Positions 8,587 to 17,766 of a stretch of DNA of 64,000 nt are shown in pieces; position 1 is the first letter of the stretch, and each line of letters starts with the position of its first letter. The stretch spans positions 13,786 to 77,785 of the forward strand of contig JAWRJF010000096.1 in NCBI GenBank assembly GCA_040307645.1, read 5' to 3'. Both the position numbers and the translations under genes were made by a program. A model generated the notes under the pieces. That model did no database searches, was not told the DNA's origin, and saw nothing but the letters and a program-made list of their open reading frames with translations. This DNA is from JAVXAG01 sp040307645. GTDB lineage: Bacteria > Bacillota > Clostridia > Peptostreptococcales > Anaerovoracaceae.

Positions 8587-8664
8587 TTAGATTTTACCTC
8601 CTATAAAACAATATAAGCAATTATATTACAAAGGTGCATGGGAATGCAATAGTTTTAAATGAGT

Positions 8665-9573
8665 TTATCTGAGGCTCACATATATTACGAAAAGTATATA
8701 AAGCAAAACAGCAATTATTCCGTCTGCTCTATTAGTAGCTTTATGATTCCATGCAAAGAAACACATAATGCCAGTTGCAATCAACATTATTCCCACATCT
8801 GCTATAGCATACATGGTACATTGTATCGGATTAATAATTGAAGCTGCTCCTAATACAACTAAAATATTAAAAATATTTGATCCTAAAACATTTCCCACAG
8901 CTATATCGTACTCCCCTTTTTTAGCCGCAATGAAAGATGTCATAAGTTCGGGAAGCGACGTTCCAATGGCTAAAACTGTAAGAGCCATAAGGCCTTGTGT
9001 CATTCCCAATTCCTTTGCGATAACAGAACCACTGTCAACTACGAATCTCCCTCCAACAACTACAAAAGCAAGTCCTATGATTAAAAAAGCTCCACTCTTA
9101 AAAGTTGGTTTATAGCTATGCTTTTCTCTTACTTCAGACATGTCTTTAGCCATCATATATGCGTACACTAAGAAAAATAGTATCATAATAATACCTTCTA
9201 CTCTAACCAAATTGTGATTACTTAGCATTATTAAAAACACCATTATAGTAGACATCTGCCAAGGAAAATCTCTCTTTAGAATGTCTTCGTGAGTCGGCAT
9301 ATTTTTCATAAATGCACATACACCAATAATAAATAAAATATTGAAGATATTAGTACCAATAATCGTCCCGATAGCAATTTCGTTATTTCGTTCAATAGCT
9401 GCAGTAATAGTTACAGCTGCCTCTGGTATGCTAGTTCCAATGGCAACGATAGATAAACCAATTACAATTTTAGGTACTTTAATTATAGTTGCAACTGTAG
9501 CCGCTCCATCAACCAGCCAGATACCTCCTGCAACAAGCATTGCGAGTCCCACTAACAAATATACATATTCCAT
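8665..9573 (-). CDS. Calcium/sodium antiporter, CaCA family (YrbG-like)
   Basis: The 302-residue integral membrane protein is built from two inverted repeats. Each has the alpha-repeat signature: IAIGTSIPEAAVT...GTIIGTNIFNIL in the first half and LAIGTSLPELMTS...GNVLGSNIFNILVVL in the second. The conserved acidic residues (E in SIPE and SLPE) are the cation ligands known for this family. It probably exchanges Ca2+ for Na+ or H+ at the cytoplasmic membrane. It is 79 bp upstream of lysC on the same strand, and a functional link is not apparent. Confidence 0.93.
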   Translation of the reverse strand: MEYVYLLVGLAMLVAGGIWLVDGAATVATIIKVPKIVIGLSIVAIGTSIPEAAVTITAAIERNNEIAIGTIIGTNIFNILFIIGVCAFMKNMPTHEDILKRDFPWQMSTIMVFLIMLSNHNLVRVEGIIMILFFLVYAYMMAKDMSEVREKHSYKPTFKSGAFLIIGLAFVVVGGRFVVDSGSVIAKELGMTQGLMALTVLAIGTSLPELMTSFIAAKKGEYDIAVGNVLGSNIFNILVVLGAASIINPIQCTMYAIADVGIMLIATGIMCFFAWNHKATNRADGIIAVLLYILFVIYVSLR

Positions 9574-9640
9574 ATCTACACCCTCTTAAAAGTAACAATA
9601 ATTATAGTAATAATAATATTAATACTACCATTATAAAATA

Positions 9641-9681
9641 AAAAGACTCCTAAAGTAAATATATTTACTAAAAGAAGTCTT
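9641..9681 (-). terminator. metK terminator
   Basis: The minus strand reads AAGACTTC...AGTAAAT/ATTTACT...GGAGTCTT followed by TTTATTTTA. This interrupted hairpin with a U-rich tail lies just after the metK stop. Confidence 0.75.
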
Positions 9682-9696
9682 AATTATTTAATATGT

Positions 9697-10881
9697 TTAT
9701 AGTTTAGCGTCCTTTTTTAGGATTTCAGCCTTATCTGTATGCTCCCAAGGGATGTCAATATCTGTTCTTCCAAAATGACCATATGCTGCAACCTGTCTGT
9801 AGATAGGTCTTCTTAGTTCTAAATCTCTGATAATTGCAGCTGGACGAAGGTCAAAGTGTTTTTCTATAAGCTCTACGATTTTTTCGTCTTCTATCTTACC
9901 TGTACCAAAGGTTTCAACCATAATTGAAACAGGTTTTGCAACACCAATAGCGTATGCAAGCTCAATTTCGCATTTGTCTGCGATACCGGCTGCAACAATA
10001 TTTTTTGCTACGTATCTTGCCGCATATGTGGCTGAACGGTCAACCTTAGTAGGGTCTTTTCCTGAGAAAGCTCCGCCGCCATGTCTAGCATATCCACCAT
10101 AAGTGTCTACAATAATCTTTCTTCCTGTCAACCCAGAGTCTCCATTAGGACCACCTATTACAAATCTTCCTGTTGGATTAACATAATACTTTGTTTCGTC
10201 ATCAAGAAGTTCTACCGGTATAATAGGTTTTATTACATATTCGATCAAATCTTTTCTGATCTGTTCCTGAGTCACGTCTGGGTCATGCTGTGTAGAAACA
10301 AGTACTGTATCTATTCTCTTTACAGCATCACCATCATATTCAACAGTAACCTGAGTTTTACCATCAGGTCTTAGGTACTTAAGTGTACCGTCTTTTCTGA
10401 TTTTTGTAAGTTGCATTGCAAGTTTGTGAGCAAGTGCAATTGGCATTGGCATTAATTCTGGAGTTTCATTGCAAGCATATCCAAACATAATTCCCTGGTC
10501 TCCTGCACCAATAGTGTCAATCTTGTCATCTAAAGTACCTTCCTTGTACTCTAAGGCCTTATCAACTCCCATTGCAATGTCACCCGACTGCTCATCGATA
10601 GCAGTTAGAATAGCACAAGTATTTCCATCAAAGCCATACTCACTTCTATCGTATCCGATATCAGTGATAACATTTCTAACGATTCTTGGAATGTCTATAT
10701 AACAATCGGTACTGATTTCTCCCATTACCATTGCGTATCCTGTATTTGTTGTTGTTTCTGCAGCTACTCTTCCATAAGGATCCTTTTCAAAAATTGCATC
10801 TAAGATTGCATCTGAAATCTGGTCGCACATTTTATCTGGATGTCCTTCAGTAACTGATTCTGATGTGAATAATTTCTTCAT
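9697..10881 (-). CDS. metK: S-adenosylmethionine synthetase
   Basis: Makes SAM from methionine and ATP. The 394 residues match the family length. Visible signatures are FTSESVTEGHPDK at the N-terminus, the metal/ATP hexapeptide GAGDQGIMFGYA at about residue 120, and the P-loop-like GGGAFSGKDPTKVDRSA at about 270. GGGAGG precedes the ATG. SAM feeds the radical-SAM enzymes of this window (KamA, CteB), and MtnA acts on a breakdown product of SAM. Expression should be controlled by the SAM-I riboswitch immediately upstream. Confidence 0.98.
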   Translation of the reverse strand: MKKLFTSESVTEGHPDKMCDQISDAILDAIFEKDPYGRVAAETTTNTGYAMVMGEISTDCYIDIPRIVRNVITDIGYDRSEYGFDGNTCAILTAIDEQSGDIAMGVDKALEYKEGTLDDKIDTIGAGDQGIMFGYACNETPELMPMPIALAHKLAMQLTKIRKDGTLKYLRPDGKTQVTVEYDGDAVKRIDTVLVSTQHDPDVTQEQIRKDLIEYVIKPIIPVELLDDETKYYVNPTGRFVIGGPNGDSGLTGRKIIVDTYGGYARHGGGAFSGKDPTKVDRSATYAARYVAKNIVAAGIADKCEIELAYAIGVAKPVSIMVETFGTGKIEDEKIVELIEKHFDLRPAAIIRDLELRRPIYRQVAAYGHFGRTDIDIPWEHTDKAEILKKDAKL

Positions 10882-10937
10882 CTTCTTACCTCCCTAGTTT
10901 TTACATTTAAACCCTTATCCCAAATATCTATAAATCA

Positions 10938-11106
10938 AAAACCTCTCCTGATAAAGAAGAGGTGATATTTGTGTTATCATTCCTCATCTTTCAGAATAAG
11001 ATATTCTGTAGGATTTAGCACCTTTTCTGTCTATATATAACACATATAACACCTAGGTTGCTGGGCGTCTTCGGGCCTATTCCCTCAGCCACTCTTGATA
11101 AGGATT
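10938..11106 (-). promoter_or_regulatory. SAM-I (S-box) riboswitch with terminator, upstream of metK
   Basis: On the minus strand the leader reads CTTATCAAGAGTGGCTGAGG, then ACTGGCCC-like and CGCCCAGCAACC boxes, then AAGGTGCTAAATCC, which are the hallmark conserved blocks of the S-box aptamer. P1 closes between CTTATC (11099-11104) and GATGAG (10983-10988). A terminator stem ACCTCT/AGAGGT (10941-10963) with a U run follows, and metK starts 57 bp later. SAM binding is expected to favour termination. Confidence 0.95.
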
Positions 11107-11215
11107 CTATTTACTTACCCTAATTATAAGCTTTATTGAGTTTCTTTGTCAATGGCATATTGTATTTTTACAGAAATAGGATATACTCTATTTAGACATT
11201 AAAGAGAGGTATTAG

Positions 11216-12397
11216 ATGAAAAATAACAAACTAACCGTAATTAGAGGCGGTCTTGCTGAAACCGCAATAAAAAGTTCTAAAATTTTTGAATCAGCGTACA
11301 TTACAGATACTCGCCTGATGGGAGTATTAAGCATGTATGTCCACTGGAAGCTTCCTGACAATCCAACAATGAAGGATCTCCATCAATTTTTTTATTTTGA
11401 TGCAGAGGAATATGGATTTGAAAGTTACAAAAGTGTACTGGGCAATAATATTGACGAAATAGAAGCCATAGAATACGCTTTGATTGGTGGCCTTGGTGGA
11501 CAAAAAATTAATATCAACGAAAGAGAAGCCAGATACTTACTTCAAGAATATGTATCTTACAATAAAACTGCTGACATTCCACTTCCAGATGAAATTAAAG
11601 AATACGATTTCATGTTAGAGCCAAAAATTAAACTTAGTCAACCTGAGGAATATATTTTGATGTCCAAAGAATGTAAAAAAATTCAGTCTGAATATGAGCT
11701 TGTCAATTACTTTATGATGAGATGTATTGGAAGAGATTTTGTGGCCGCTAAATTTTTGATTAACAATAGTTTTAATTTAGATCTGTATCCGGAATTTGGT
11801 CCTGCCACTTTATGCAAAAACACCTTAGATCCTGCGCCTCAAGAAAATGCATTAATAAGTGAATCTTTAATAGATTATAACGATACATATTATATCGTAA
11901 TCTCTCATATCACTTTTAATGGACTTTCAATTGAGAAATATGAACGTGTATCTACATTTAAAATCACCCCTCAAGAGGCCTCTATGATGCTTTCCAGACC
12001 GGAATATATATCCGTATATGAGTTTATTGGCGACACAGAAGACTTTGATTCTCAAACTACTAAACACACAGAAAAGGCTATGATCACTGTTCATGATTCA
12101 GGGAAATTATTTATGATCTTTCATCAAAATAACCAGCATGTTGACCAGCGAATATATAGGCTTAATGAAGATGTGTATGGTGTGTATTTTATTTCAGATT
12201 ATGGTCAGCTCCTAGTTGCAGCTTATAGTTTAGAAGAGATCAATGTTTTAGAAAAGGAACTTAGGTATTCTAAGGTAGCGCCTTATTTAATACCCAGCTC
12301 TAAATATGAATTCAAAGAGCCGGTACTATATGAATTTGTCAACAGTGGAATGGAAGATTTCGAAGATTTTGTCGAATTAATTTCAGATGATTTCTAA
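11216..12397 (+). CDS. Conserved-looking protein of unknown function
   Basis: I recognise no domain. The 393-residue product begins MKNNKLTVIRGGLAETAIKS, has no signal peptide or membrane segment, and is acidic, with an Asp/Glu-rich end (EDFEDFVELISDDF). It looks like a soluble cytoplasmic protein with mixed alpha/beta content. It starts with AGAGAGG before ATG, is transcribed divergently from metK and is monocistronic. The ORF is full length, with codon use like its neighbours, so it is very likely a real gene. The neighbourhood gives no functional clue. Confidence 0.85.
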   Translation: MKNNKLTVIRGGLAETAIKSSKIFESAYITDTRLMGVLSMYVHWKLPDNPTMKDLHQFFYFDAEEYGFESYKSVLGNNIDEIEAIEYALIGGLGGQKININEREARYLLQEYVSYNKTADIPLPDEIKEYDFMLEPKIKLSQPEEYILMSKECKKIQSEYELVNYFMMRCIGRDFVAAKFLINNSFNLDLYPEFGPATLCKNTLDPAPQENALISESLIDYNDTYYIVISHITFNGLSIEKYERVSTFKITPQEASMMLSRPEYISVYEFIGDTEDFDSQTTKHTEKAMITVHDSGKLFMIFHQNNQHVDQRIYRLNEDVYGVYFISDYGQLLVAAYSLEEINVLEKELRYSKVAPYLIPSSKYEFKEPVLYEFVNSGMEDFEDFVELISDDF

Positions 12398-12482
12398 CCA
12401 GTATTATGTAAACCCTTGTTCGCTACTTTGCAAACGTTTTTCAACAATGGCCAAGACCTTAATTTTTAGAGGATTACAGTGT

Positions 12483-12615
12483 TTATCCACAAGTAAACCT
12501 AAAATTGTATACAATTAATTCCACATGAGTATGAGGATAACTTTACAGTCTATAAACTTTTATATTCCAATGTTTATCGACTTCCTTATCAATCTTTTAT
12601 ATAAAGTTATCCACA
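12483..12615 (+). other. Two perfect DnaA-box 9-mers in a 238-bp intergenic region
   Basis: TTATCCACA occurs at 12483-12491 and 12607-12615, both on the plus strand, in the AT-rich gap between the unknown gene and cwlD. Weaker relatives (TTATCGACT near 12573, and GTTATCCTC on the minus strand near 12533) lie between them. No dnaA, dnaN or other origin gene is near, so this is not called an origin. Nothing else was seen in this gap. Confidence 0.5.
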
Positions 12616-12635
12616 TACTTTTCATTATATTATTT

Positions 12636-13397
12636 TCAACTTTTTCTCTGTTCACCGCTATCGATAACTTTCAATCTTTTTTGAATATTTATACCGTAGT
12701 ATTTTGCAATTCCACCCATGATACTCCTTGCAATTTTTTGTTGGAATGCTGGGGCTTTCAAGTTCTTTTCATCGTCAAAATTCGACAAAAATCCACACTC
12801 TACAAGAATAATTGGTGTATATACATCTTTAAATAAATATATATCATTTTTTGCCATGGCAAAACGCTCTTTCCCATCGTCAATACTTGCTTCTAAAGCT
12901 TTTTGCACTGACTCTGCAATGGCCTTTCCAGATGCTGCAACCATTTGTTCGTCTGCATATTTTGGATAAAACACCTGTGCGCCCCTTACCCTTTTGTCTT
13001 CTTTAAAGCTGTTCAGGTGTATGCTAACGGTCAAGTCCGGTTTTACTTCATCTATTATTTTTTTCCGTCCTTTTAGATCCTGTATTTTTTTACTGCGTAT
13101 TACACTGTTATTTTCATCGTAGAGGCCTATATCCTCTTCCCTGGTCATTACTACTCTAAAGCCATACTTCTCAGCTTCCTTGCGCAATTCCTTAGCTATT
13201 TCAAGGTTTATATTCTTTTCTTGAATTCCCGACTCTGAGCTTGCGCCTCCATCCATTCCTCCATGTCCTGGGTCAATAACCATTACTTTCTGATTCCTCA
13301 TTTCATTTGAAATCAAAACAAAGCTTTTATAAGATGGTGTCATAAATATTATGCCTATTATCAGTGCCCCTATAAGTACCCTTTTAATTTTCATCAA
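12636..13397 (-). CDS. cwlD: N-acetylmuramoyl-L-alanine amidase, CwlD type
   Basis: The 253-residue protein has an N-terminal signal/anchor helix (residues 5-22) and one Amidase_3 domain. The zinc ligands and catalytic residues are visible: VIDPGHGGMDGGA (His), EKNINLEIA (Glu), SIHLNSF (His) and LVECGFLSN (catalytic Glu). CwlD of spore formers removes the stem peptide from muramic acid so that muramic-delta-lactam forms in the spore cortex. Length and order match CwlD rather than cell-separation amidases, since there are no cell-wall-binding repeats. It is monocistronic. Confidence 0.88.
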   Translation of the reverse strand: MMKIKRVLIGALIIGIIFMTPSYKSFVLISNEMRNQKVMVIDPGHGGMDGGASSESGIQEKNINLEIAKELRKEAEKYGFRVVMTREEDIGLYDENNSVIRSKKIQDLKGRKKIIDEVKPDLTVSIHLNSFKEDKRVRGAQVFYPKYADEQMVAASGKAIAESVQKALEASIDDGKERFAMAKNDIYLFKDVYTPIILVECGFLSNFDDEKNLKAPAFQQKIARSIMGGIAKYYGINIQKRLKVIDSGEQRKS

Positions 13398-13455
13398 AAT
13401 CCCCCTTAAATCAATTAATATGATATAATTCTTATACGTTGGAGGTGCTTATGTT

Positions 13456-14667
13456 ATGAAAACAAAAAAATTATTTAAAGATGATGTCTATTTAAAAGAG
13501 ACTTCGGCTACAATTACTGATATATTAAAAAAAGAGGATAAAATCTACGTTTTACTGGATCAAACAGTTTTTTTCCCCACCGGTGGTGGTCAAAGCTGTG
13601 ATACCGGTTATATTGGAAGTTGCCAAGTTATTGATGTCTTCGAAGAGGATGATATGGTGCTTCACCAGATTGTAAATGATAATCTTCCTAATATTGGTGA
13701 TAAAGTAGATATCTCTATTAATTGGGAAAGACGTTTTGACAATATGCAACGTCATTGTGGTGAACATATTTTGTCTGGAATGTTTTACAGAGAGTATGGC
13801 GGAGTAAACCGTGGTTTTCACATGGGAGACGATTACATGACAATCGATATAAGTCTTGAGGAAAATCCTGAGTTTACTAAAATCACCTGGGATATGGCAA
13901 AGCACGCGGAACTTTGCACAAATCAAGCTATTTGGAATAATGCTCCGGTGATTACAAGACATTTTGACCATCGAGAAGATGCAGAGAATTTACCTCTTAG
14001 AAAAGCCCTTTCCTTGGAAAATGATATTACTATTGTTTGTGTGGGGGATATAAATAATCCGGAGGACTGTGTGGCATGCTGTGGAACTCACCCTTCTACT
14101 GCAGGTCAAGTAGGCTTAGTAAAAATATATAAAGTAGAGAGCAATAAAGGGATGTTCCGAATTTATTTTGAAGCAGGAAAACGCGCTTTCCTTGATTACC
14201 AAAACAAGTTTGACATTTTGACCACTATGGAAAACAATTTATCTGCAGGGAATAACGATCTGCTTTCTAAATATGCAGCACAACAAGAGAAAAATAAATC
14301 TATTAAGAACGAATTGTACCAATTAAAGAAATCCGTAATTTCTAATGAAGTCCAAAGGTTAACTCAAGTCATATGCGAGAAAAATGTTGAAATATACGAC
14401 AATTTGTCTATTGACGATATACTATCTATCGGTCGCCCTCTTATTGGTAAGATCCCTACTATTCTTTTTTTAGTTCATAAGCCTTCTAATACATTGCTTC
14501 TATTTTCAAACGGCGACAAAAAATATGATTGCGGCATGCTGGTAAAAGAAAATGCAAGTATTTATAATGGAAAAGGTGGTGGAAATAATACTTCTGCAAG
14601 GGCAATTTTCCCTAAATATGATTATATTGAAACATTTATTGACTTAATTGAAAAACATTTATTATAA
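13456..14667 (+). CDS. Alanyl-tRNA editing protein (AlaX, long form)
   Basis: The 403-residue free-standing homologue of the AlaRS editing domain hydrolyses Ser-tRNA-Ala or Gly-tRNA-Ala. The N-terminal barrel contains FFPTGGGQSCDTG. The zinc-binding site is split between HCGEH (about residue 105) and CCGTH (about 215). The C-terminal third (about 260-403) has a coiled-coil stretch and a DHHA1-like region ending GKGGGNNTSARAIFP. GGAGGTG precedes the ATG. It is monocistronic and divergent from cwlD. Confidence 0.9.
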   Translation: MKTKKLFKDDVYLKETSATITDILKKEDKIYVLLDQTVFFPTGGGQSCDTGYIGSCQVIDVFEEDDMVLHQIVNDNLPNIGDKVDISINWERRFDNMQRHCGEHILSGMFYREYGGVNRGFHMGDDYMTIDISLEENPEFTKITWDMAKHAELCTNQAIWNNAPVITRHFDHREDAENLPLRKALSLENDITIVCVGDINNPEDCVACCGTHPSTAGQVGLVKIYKVESNKGMFRIYFEAGKRAFLDYQNKFDILTTMENNLSAGNNDLLSKYAAQQEKNKSIKNELYQLKKSVISNEVQRLTQVICEKNVEIYDNLSIDDILSIGRPLIGKIPTILFLVHKPSNTLLLFSNGDKKYDCGMLVKENASIYNGKGGGNNTSARAIFPKYDYIETFIDLIEKHLL

Positions 14668-14763
14668 AATCTGTCCAATTATTTCTAGTACTTTATTATT
14701 AGAGTTCACTTTTTTTCACGCTAATACGAAAGTCTGAATATTTTAAATAGTTGATTAAATAAG

Positions 14764-14795
14764 TTGACTTTTCCTGTATATAGGCATAGTATAAT
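14764..14795 (+). promoter_or_regulatory. Probable sigma-A promoter of the NhaC-type antiporter
   Basis: TTGACT at 14764 is followed after 17 bp by TAGTAT (14787-14792), which overlaps TATAAT (14790-14795). It lies about 40 bp upstream of the antiporter start. The spacer for the better -10 would be 20 bp, so the exact -10 is uncertain. Confidence 0.6.
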
Positions 14796-14832
14796 TATAG
14801 CAATTATATTATTTCTATAAGGAGGAATAAAA

Positions 14833-16299
14833 ATGGAAGAGAAAGCAAAGAAGACTAGAACGGTTAAACAGTCCAGAGTATACCATTCACTTATCACTTT
14901 CGGCATTTTAATAGGTATAATGGCAATCGGTATTATTGTTTATGGCTCTAACGTTCACATTCCAATGTTTATTGGCGTTATTGCTGCCGCAGCCATGGCT
15001 CTCTATTTAGGTTATGACTGGGATACTATTGAAACTGCTATGAAGGATGGAATTTATAACGCTCTTCAAGCAATTATGATTTTGGCAATCGTCGGCGTAC
15101 TAATTGGAATATGGCTCCTTGGAGGTGTAGTTCCTGCAATGATCTACTATGGATTGAAACTACTCTCGCCATCAATTTTCTTAATAGCTGCGCTATTGAT
15201 TTGCTCTATTACATCATTGGCCACAGGTACTTCTTGGGGAACAATGGGAACTATGGGACTAGCTCTTATGGGTATTGCAACAGGACTTGGAATTCCTGCT
15301 CCAATGGCTGCAGGTGCAATTATTTCCGGATCATATTTCGGTGATAAAATGTCTCCACTTTCCGACACCACTAACTTAGCTCCTGCAATGGCAGGTACAG
15401 ATGTTTTTACTCACGTAAAATTCATGACTTTCCCAACTGTTATTGCTTATACTATATGTATTGTTGCTTTCGGTATTATGGGAATATCTTATGCGAAGAG
15501 CGGAAACACTGCTGACATGAGTGCTGTTTCAGAAATGAGTAATGCAATAGCTAGTGAATTTACAATTAATCCAATTTTATTATTGCCACCAGTAATCGTT
15601 ATTGTGGCAGTTGCTATGAAAGTTCCGGCAATTCCTGGTATTACATTAGGTATTATAACTGGTGCTATTTTAGGCCCTATTATTCAAGGTGGAATTAATA
15701 TTGGAGAATTATTAGAAGCAGGAATGACTGGATACGAAAGCCACACAGGTATTGAAGCTATCGATTCCCTATTAACTTCTGGCGGACTTACTCAGATGCT
15801 TTCATCAATTTCACTTACTATTATAGCTATGATGTTTGGTGGAATAATGGAAAAAACCCATCAACTTGATATATTGGTAGAAAAGATTGTAAGAATTGCT
15901 AAGAAACCTGCATCTTTAGTTTTGACTACAGAGTTAACTTGTTTCCTAAGTAATGCTACAATGCCAGAGCAGTATATCTCTATTGTTGTACCTGGAAGAA
16001 TGTATGCTGAAACTTACAAAGACATGGGACTTCATCCAAAAGTTCTTTCAAACGCTCTTGAGAGTTCAGGTACAGTAACATCAGCATTAATTCCATGGAA
16101 TACATGCGGTGTATACATTCTAGGCGTATTAGGTGTTTCTGCATTTGAATACCTTCCATATGCTCTATTTAATATCTTAATGCCGATTACAACCGTTATA
16201 CTAGCATATTTAGGTATTACCTTAGCAGATAAGGATGGATATAGAATGACTAAGCGTGCACAAGCTAAGAAAGCTGAAGAAATGAAACAAACTGCATAA
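14833..16299 (+). CDS. NhaC-family Na+/H+ or Na+/substrate antiporter
   Basis: The 488-residue polytopic membrane protein has about 11-12 hydrophobic segments. The segment SITSLATGTSWGTMGTMG and the following FGDKMSPLSDTTNLAPAMAG are diagnostic of the NhaC family. The N-terminus is basic (EEKAKKTRTVKQSR). It converges on the lysine fermentation operon and shares a terminator with it. NhaC-like carriers often neighbour amino-acid fermentation genes, so uptake of lysine or Na+ cycling is plausible, but the substrate is not shown here. Confidence 0.9.
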   Translation: MEEKAKKTRTVKQSRVYHSLITFGILIGIMAIGIIVYGSNVHIPMFIGVIAAAAMALYLGYDWDTIETAMKDGIYNALQAIMILAIVGVLIGIWLLGGVVPAMIYYGLKLLSPSIFLIAALLICSITSLATGTSWGTMGTMGLALMGIATGLGIPAPMAAGAIISGSYFGDKMSPLSDTTNLAPAMAGTDVFTHVKFMTFPTVIAYTICIVAFGIMGISYAKSGNTADMSAVSEMSNAIASEFTINPILLLPPVIVIVAVAMKVPAIPGITLGIITGAILGPIIQGGINIGELLEAGMTGYESHTGIEAIDSLLTSGGLTQMLSSISLTIIAMMFGGIMEKTHQLDILVEKIVRIAKKPASLVLTTELTCFLSNATMPEQYISIVVPGRMYAETYKDMGLHPKVLSNALESSGTVTSALIPWNTCGVYILGVLGVSAFEYLPYALFNILMPITTVILAYLGITLADKDGYRMTKRAQAKKAEEMKQTA

Positions 16300-16311
16300 G
16301 CTTACATATAT

Positions 16312-16342
16312 AAAAACTGGATGCAATCTGCATCCAGTTTTT
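16312..16342. terminator. Bidirectional terminator between nhaC-like gene and atoA
   Basis: A 14-bp stem, AAAAACTGGATGCA / TGCATCCAGTTTTT, with a three-base loop has T runs on both strands. It ends both the antiporter transcript and the long minus-strand lysine operon. Confidence 0.93.
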
Positions 16343-16368
16343 TAGTGTATTTGTATTTGTGTTTATTC

Positions 16369-17025
16369 TTATTCTTCTTCCATTGGCTTTAAGTCTGGGC
16401 TGAAAATCAATTTGCAGCCAGTAGCAGCCTGGATGTCTTCTTTAGTGTAATCAGGATGTAATTCTGTAACTACAATTCCTTCCTCAGTAACTTTCATAAC
16501 TCCCATTTCAGTTACGATTAAGTCTACACATTTTTCTGCTGTTAAAGGTAATGAACACTTTTCTAGGATTTTATGGTTTCCTTTTTGAGTGTGAGTCATA
16601 GCAATGATAACTTCCTTAGCACCAACTACTAAGTCCATAGCACCGCCCATTCCAGCTACCTTTTTACCTGGGATAATCCAGTTAGCAAGGTCTCCGTTTT
16701 CTGCTACTTCCATTGCTCCTAAAACTGTTGCATCTACGTGTCCACCTCTTACAATTCCGAAACCTGTTGCTGTATCAAAGAAGTTTACTCTTGGAAGAAC
16801 TGTTACATATGCACCACCTGAGTTGATAATATCTGTATCTTCTTTTCCTTCTTCTGCAACTGCATCAAGTCCTACGAATCCATTCTCTGAGTGAAGAGTT
16901 ACTACAATATCATCTGAAAGATAATTTGCACACATAGTAGGAAGGCCAATTCCAAGATTTACAACGTCGCCATCTTTAAATTCTTTTGCTACTCTTCTAG
17001 CAATTCTTTCTTTTATATCTGCCAT
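16369..17025 (-). CDS. atoA: Butyrate/acetoacetate CoA-transferase subunit B
   Basis: The 218-residue beta subunit of a class I CoA transferase. The catalytic glutamate lies in HSENGFVG (about residue 46), and GLGIGLPT-type and GGAMDLV glycine loops are present (VNLGIGLPTMCAN; GMGGAMDLVVGAKE). In lysine fermentation it moves CoA between butyryl-CoA and acetoacetate, after Kce and Kal have produced acetoacetate and crotonyl-CoA. It overlaps the subunit A gene by 13 bp, indicating translational coupling. It is the last gene of the operon. Confidence 0.95.
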   Translation of the reverse strand: MADIKERIARRVAKEFKDGDVVNLGIGLPTMCANYLSDDIVVTLHSENGFVGLDAVAEEGKEDTDIINSGGAYVTVLPRVNFFDTATGFGIVRGGHVDATVLGAMEVAENGDLANWIIPGKKVAGMGGAMDLVVGAKEVIIAMTHTQKGNHKILEKCSLPLTAEKCVDLIVTEMGVMKVTEEGIVVTELHPDYTKEDIQAATGCKLIFSPDLKPMEEE

Positions 17026-17726
17026 TTTTTCTCTCCTTCCACAACTGCATCAACCATAACTCCTGCGATTGCATATGTATCTGGGTCTAATTCACCGATT
17101 TCAACAACTTTTTCACCAGCTAAGATAACATGGTCAGCTGCGCCAGCCATTACATAGTTAAAGTTTTTAGTTGCTTTTGCACACATGAAGTTACCGAATT
17201 TATCACATACTGTTGCTCTACAAAAAGCATAATCAGCACGAAGAGGTCTTTCAAGTAAGTATTTCTTACCATCAATTGTTAATACTTCTTTTTTTCTGCC
17301 TAATTCATCTAGTTCTTCTTCCATTAGAGTACCAACTCCTGTTGGTGTTAAAACTCCACCAAGACCATAGTTATAAGCTCTGATCTTTTCTGCTAAAGTT
17401 CCCTGTGGAACTAAAGTATATTTTAAAGTACCTGCAGATATTTGTTCGTTAATTTTAGGATTTACGCCAATATGTGAAGCAATTAAATGGTCAACCATAT
17501 GGTTTTCTAATAGTTTACCAATACCTCTTGCTGTTTTAGCTCCATACTGACCGATGTCTAATCCACCGTCATTACCGATAACTGTTAAGTGCTTTACACC
17601 TTTTCTTACTAAAGCGTCCATTAAGATTTCTGGTGAACCTGTTCCTAAGAATCCACCGACCATAATGGTCATTCCGTCTTTAACGCCTGCAACTGCTTCA
17701 TCTGCAGTTATTACTTTGTTAATCAT
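17013..17726 (-). CDS. atoD: Butyrate/acetoacetate CoA-transferase subunit A
   Basis: The 237-residue alpha subunit starts MINKVITADEAVAGVKDGM and carries the family signature MVGGFLGTGSPE (about residues 22-33), then ERPLRADYAFCRATVCDKFGN. It forms a heteromeric enzyme with the overlapping atoA product in the cytoplasm. It lies between atoE and atoA; the three can be read from the operon and from their own promoter at 19184-19212. Confidence 0.95.
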   Translation of the reverse strand: MINKVITADEAVAGVKDGMTIMVGGFLGTGSPEILMDALVRKGVKHLTVIGNDGGLDIGQYGAKTARGIGKLLENHMVDHLIASHIGVNPKINEQISAGTLKYTLVPQGTLAEKIRAYNYGLGGVLTPTGVGTLMEEELDELGRKKEVLTIDGKKYLLERPLRADYAFCRATVCDKFGNFMCAKATKNFNYVMAGAADHVILAGEKVVEIGELDPDTYAIAGVMVDAVVEGEKKWQI

Positions 17727-17766
17727 TTTAACGTCACCTTTCTATTTCATATTTTAATTAAACAAA

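Noticed and set aside
8587..8664. Lysine riboswitch before lysC
   Set aside because: Only 78 bp separate lysC from the upstream gene and no L-box sequence is present.
12398..12635. Replication origin
   Set aside because: Two DnaA boxes are not enough. No dnaA, dnaN, unwinding element or origin gene order is present.
12525..12836. A 103-residue plus-strand open frame over the DnaA-box region and the cwlD 3' end
   Set aside because: It overlaps cwlD on the other strand, has no ribosome-binding site and a composition typical of antisense frames.
13552..13971. A 139-residue minus-strand frame inside the alanyl-tRNA editing gene
   Set aside because: It is antisense to a clearly conserved gene and has no start signal.
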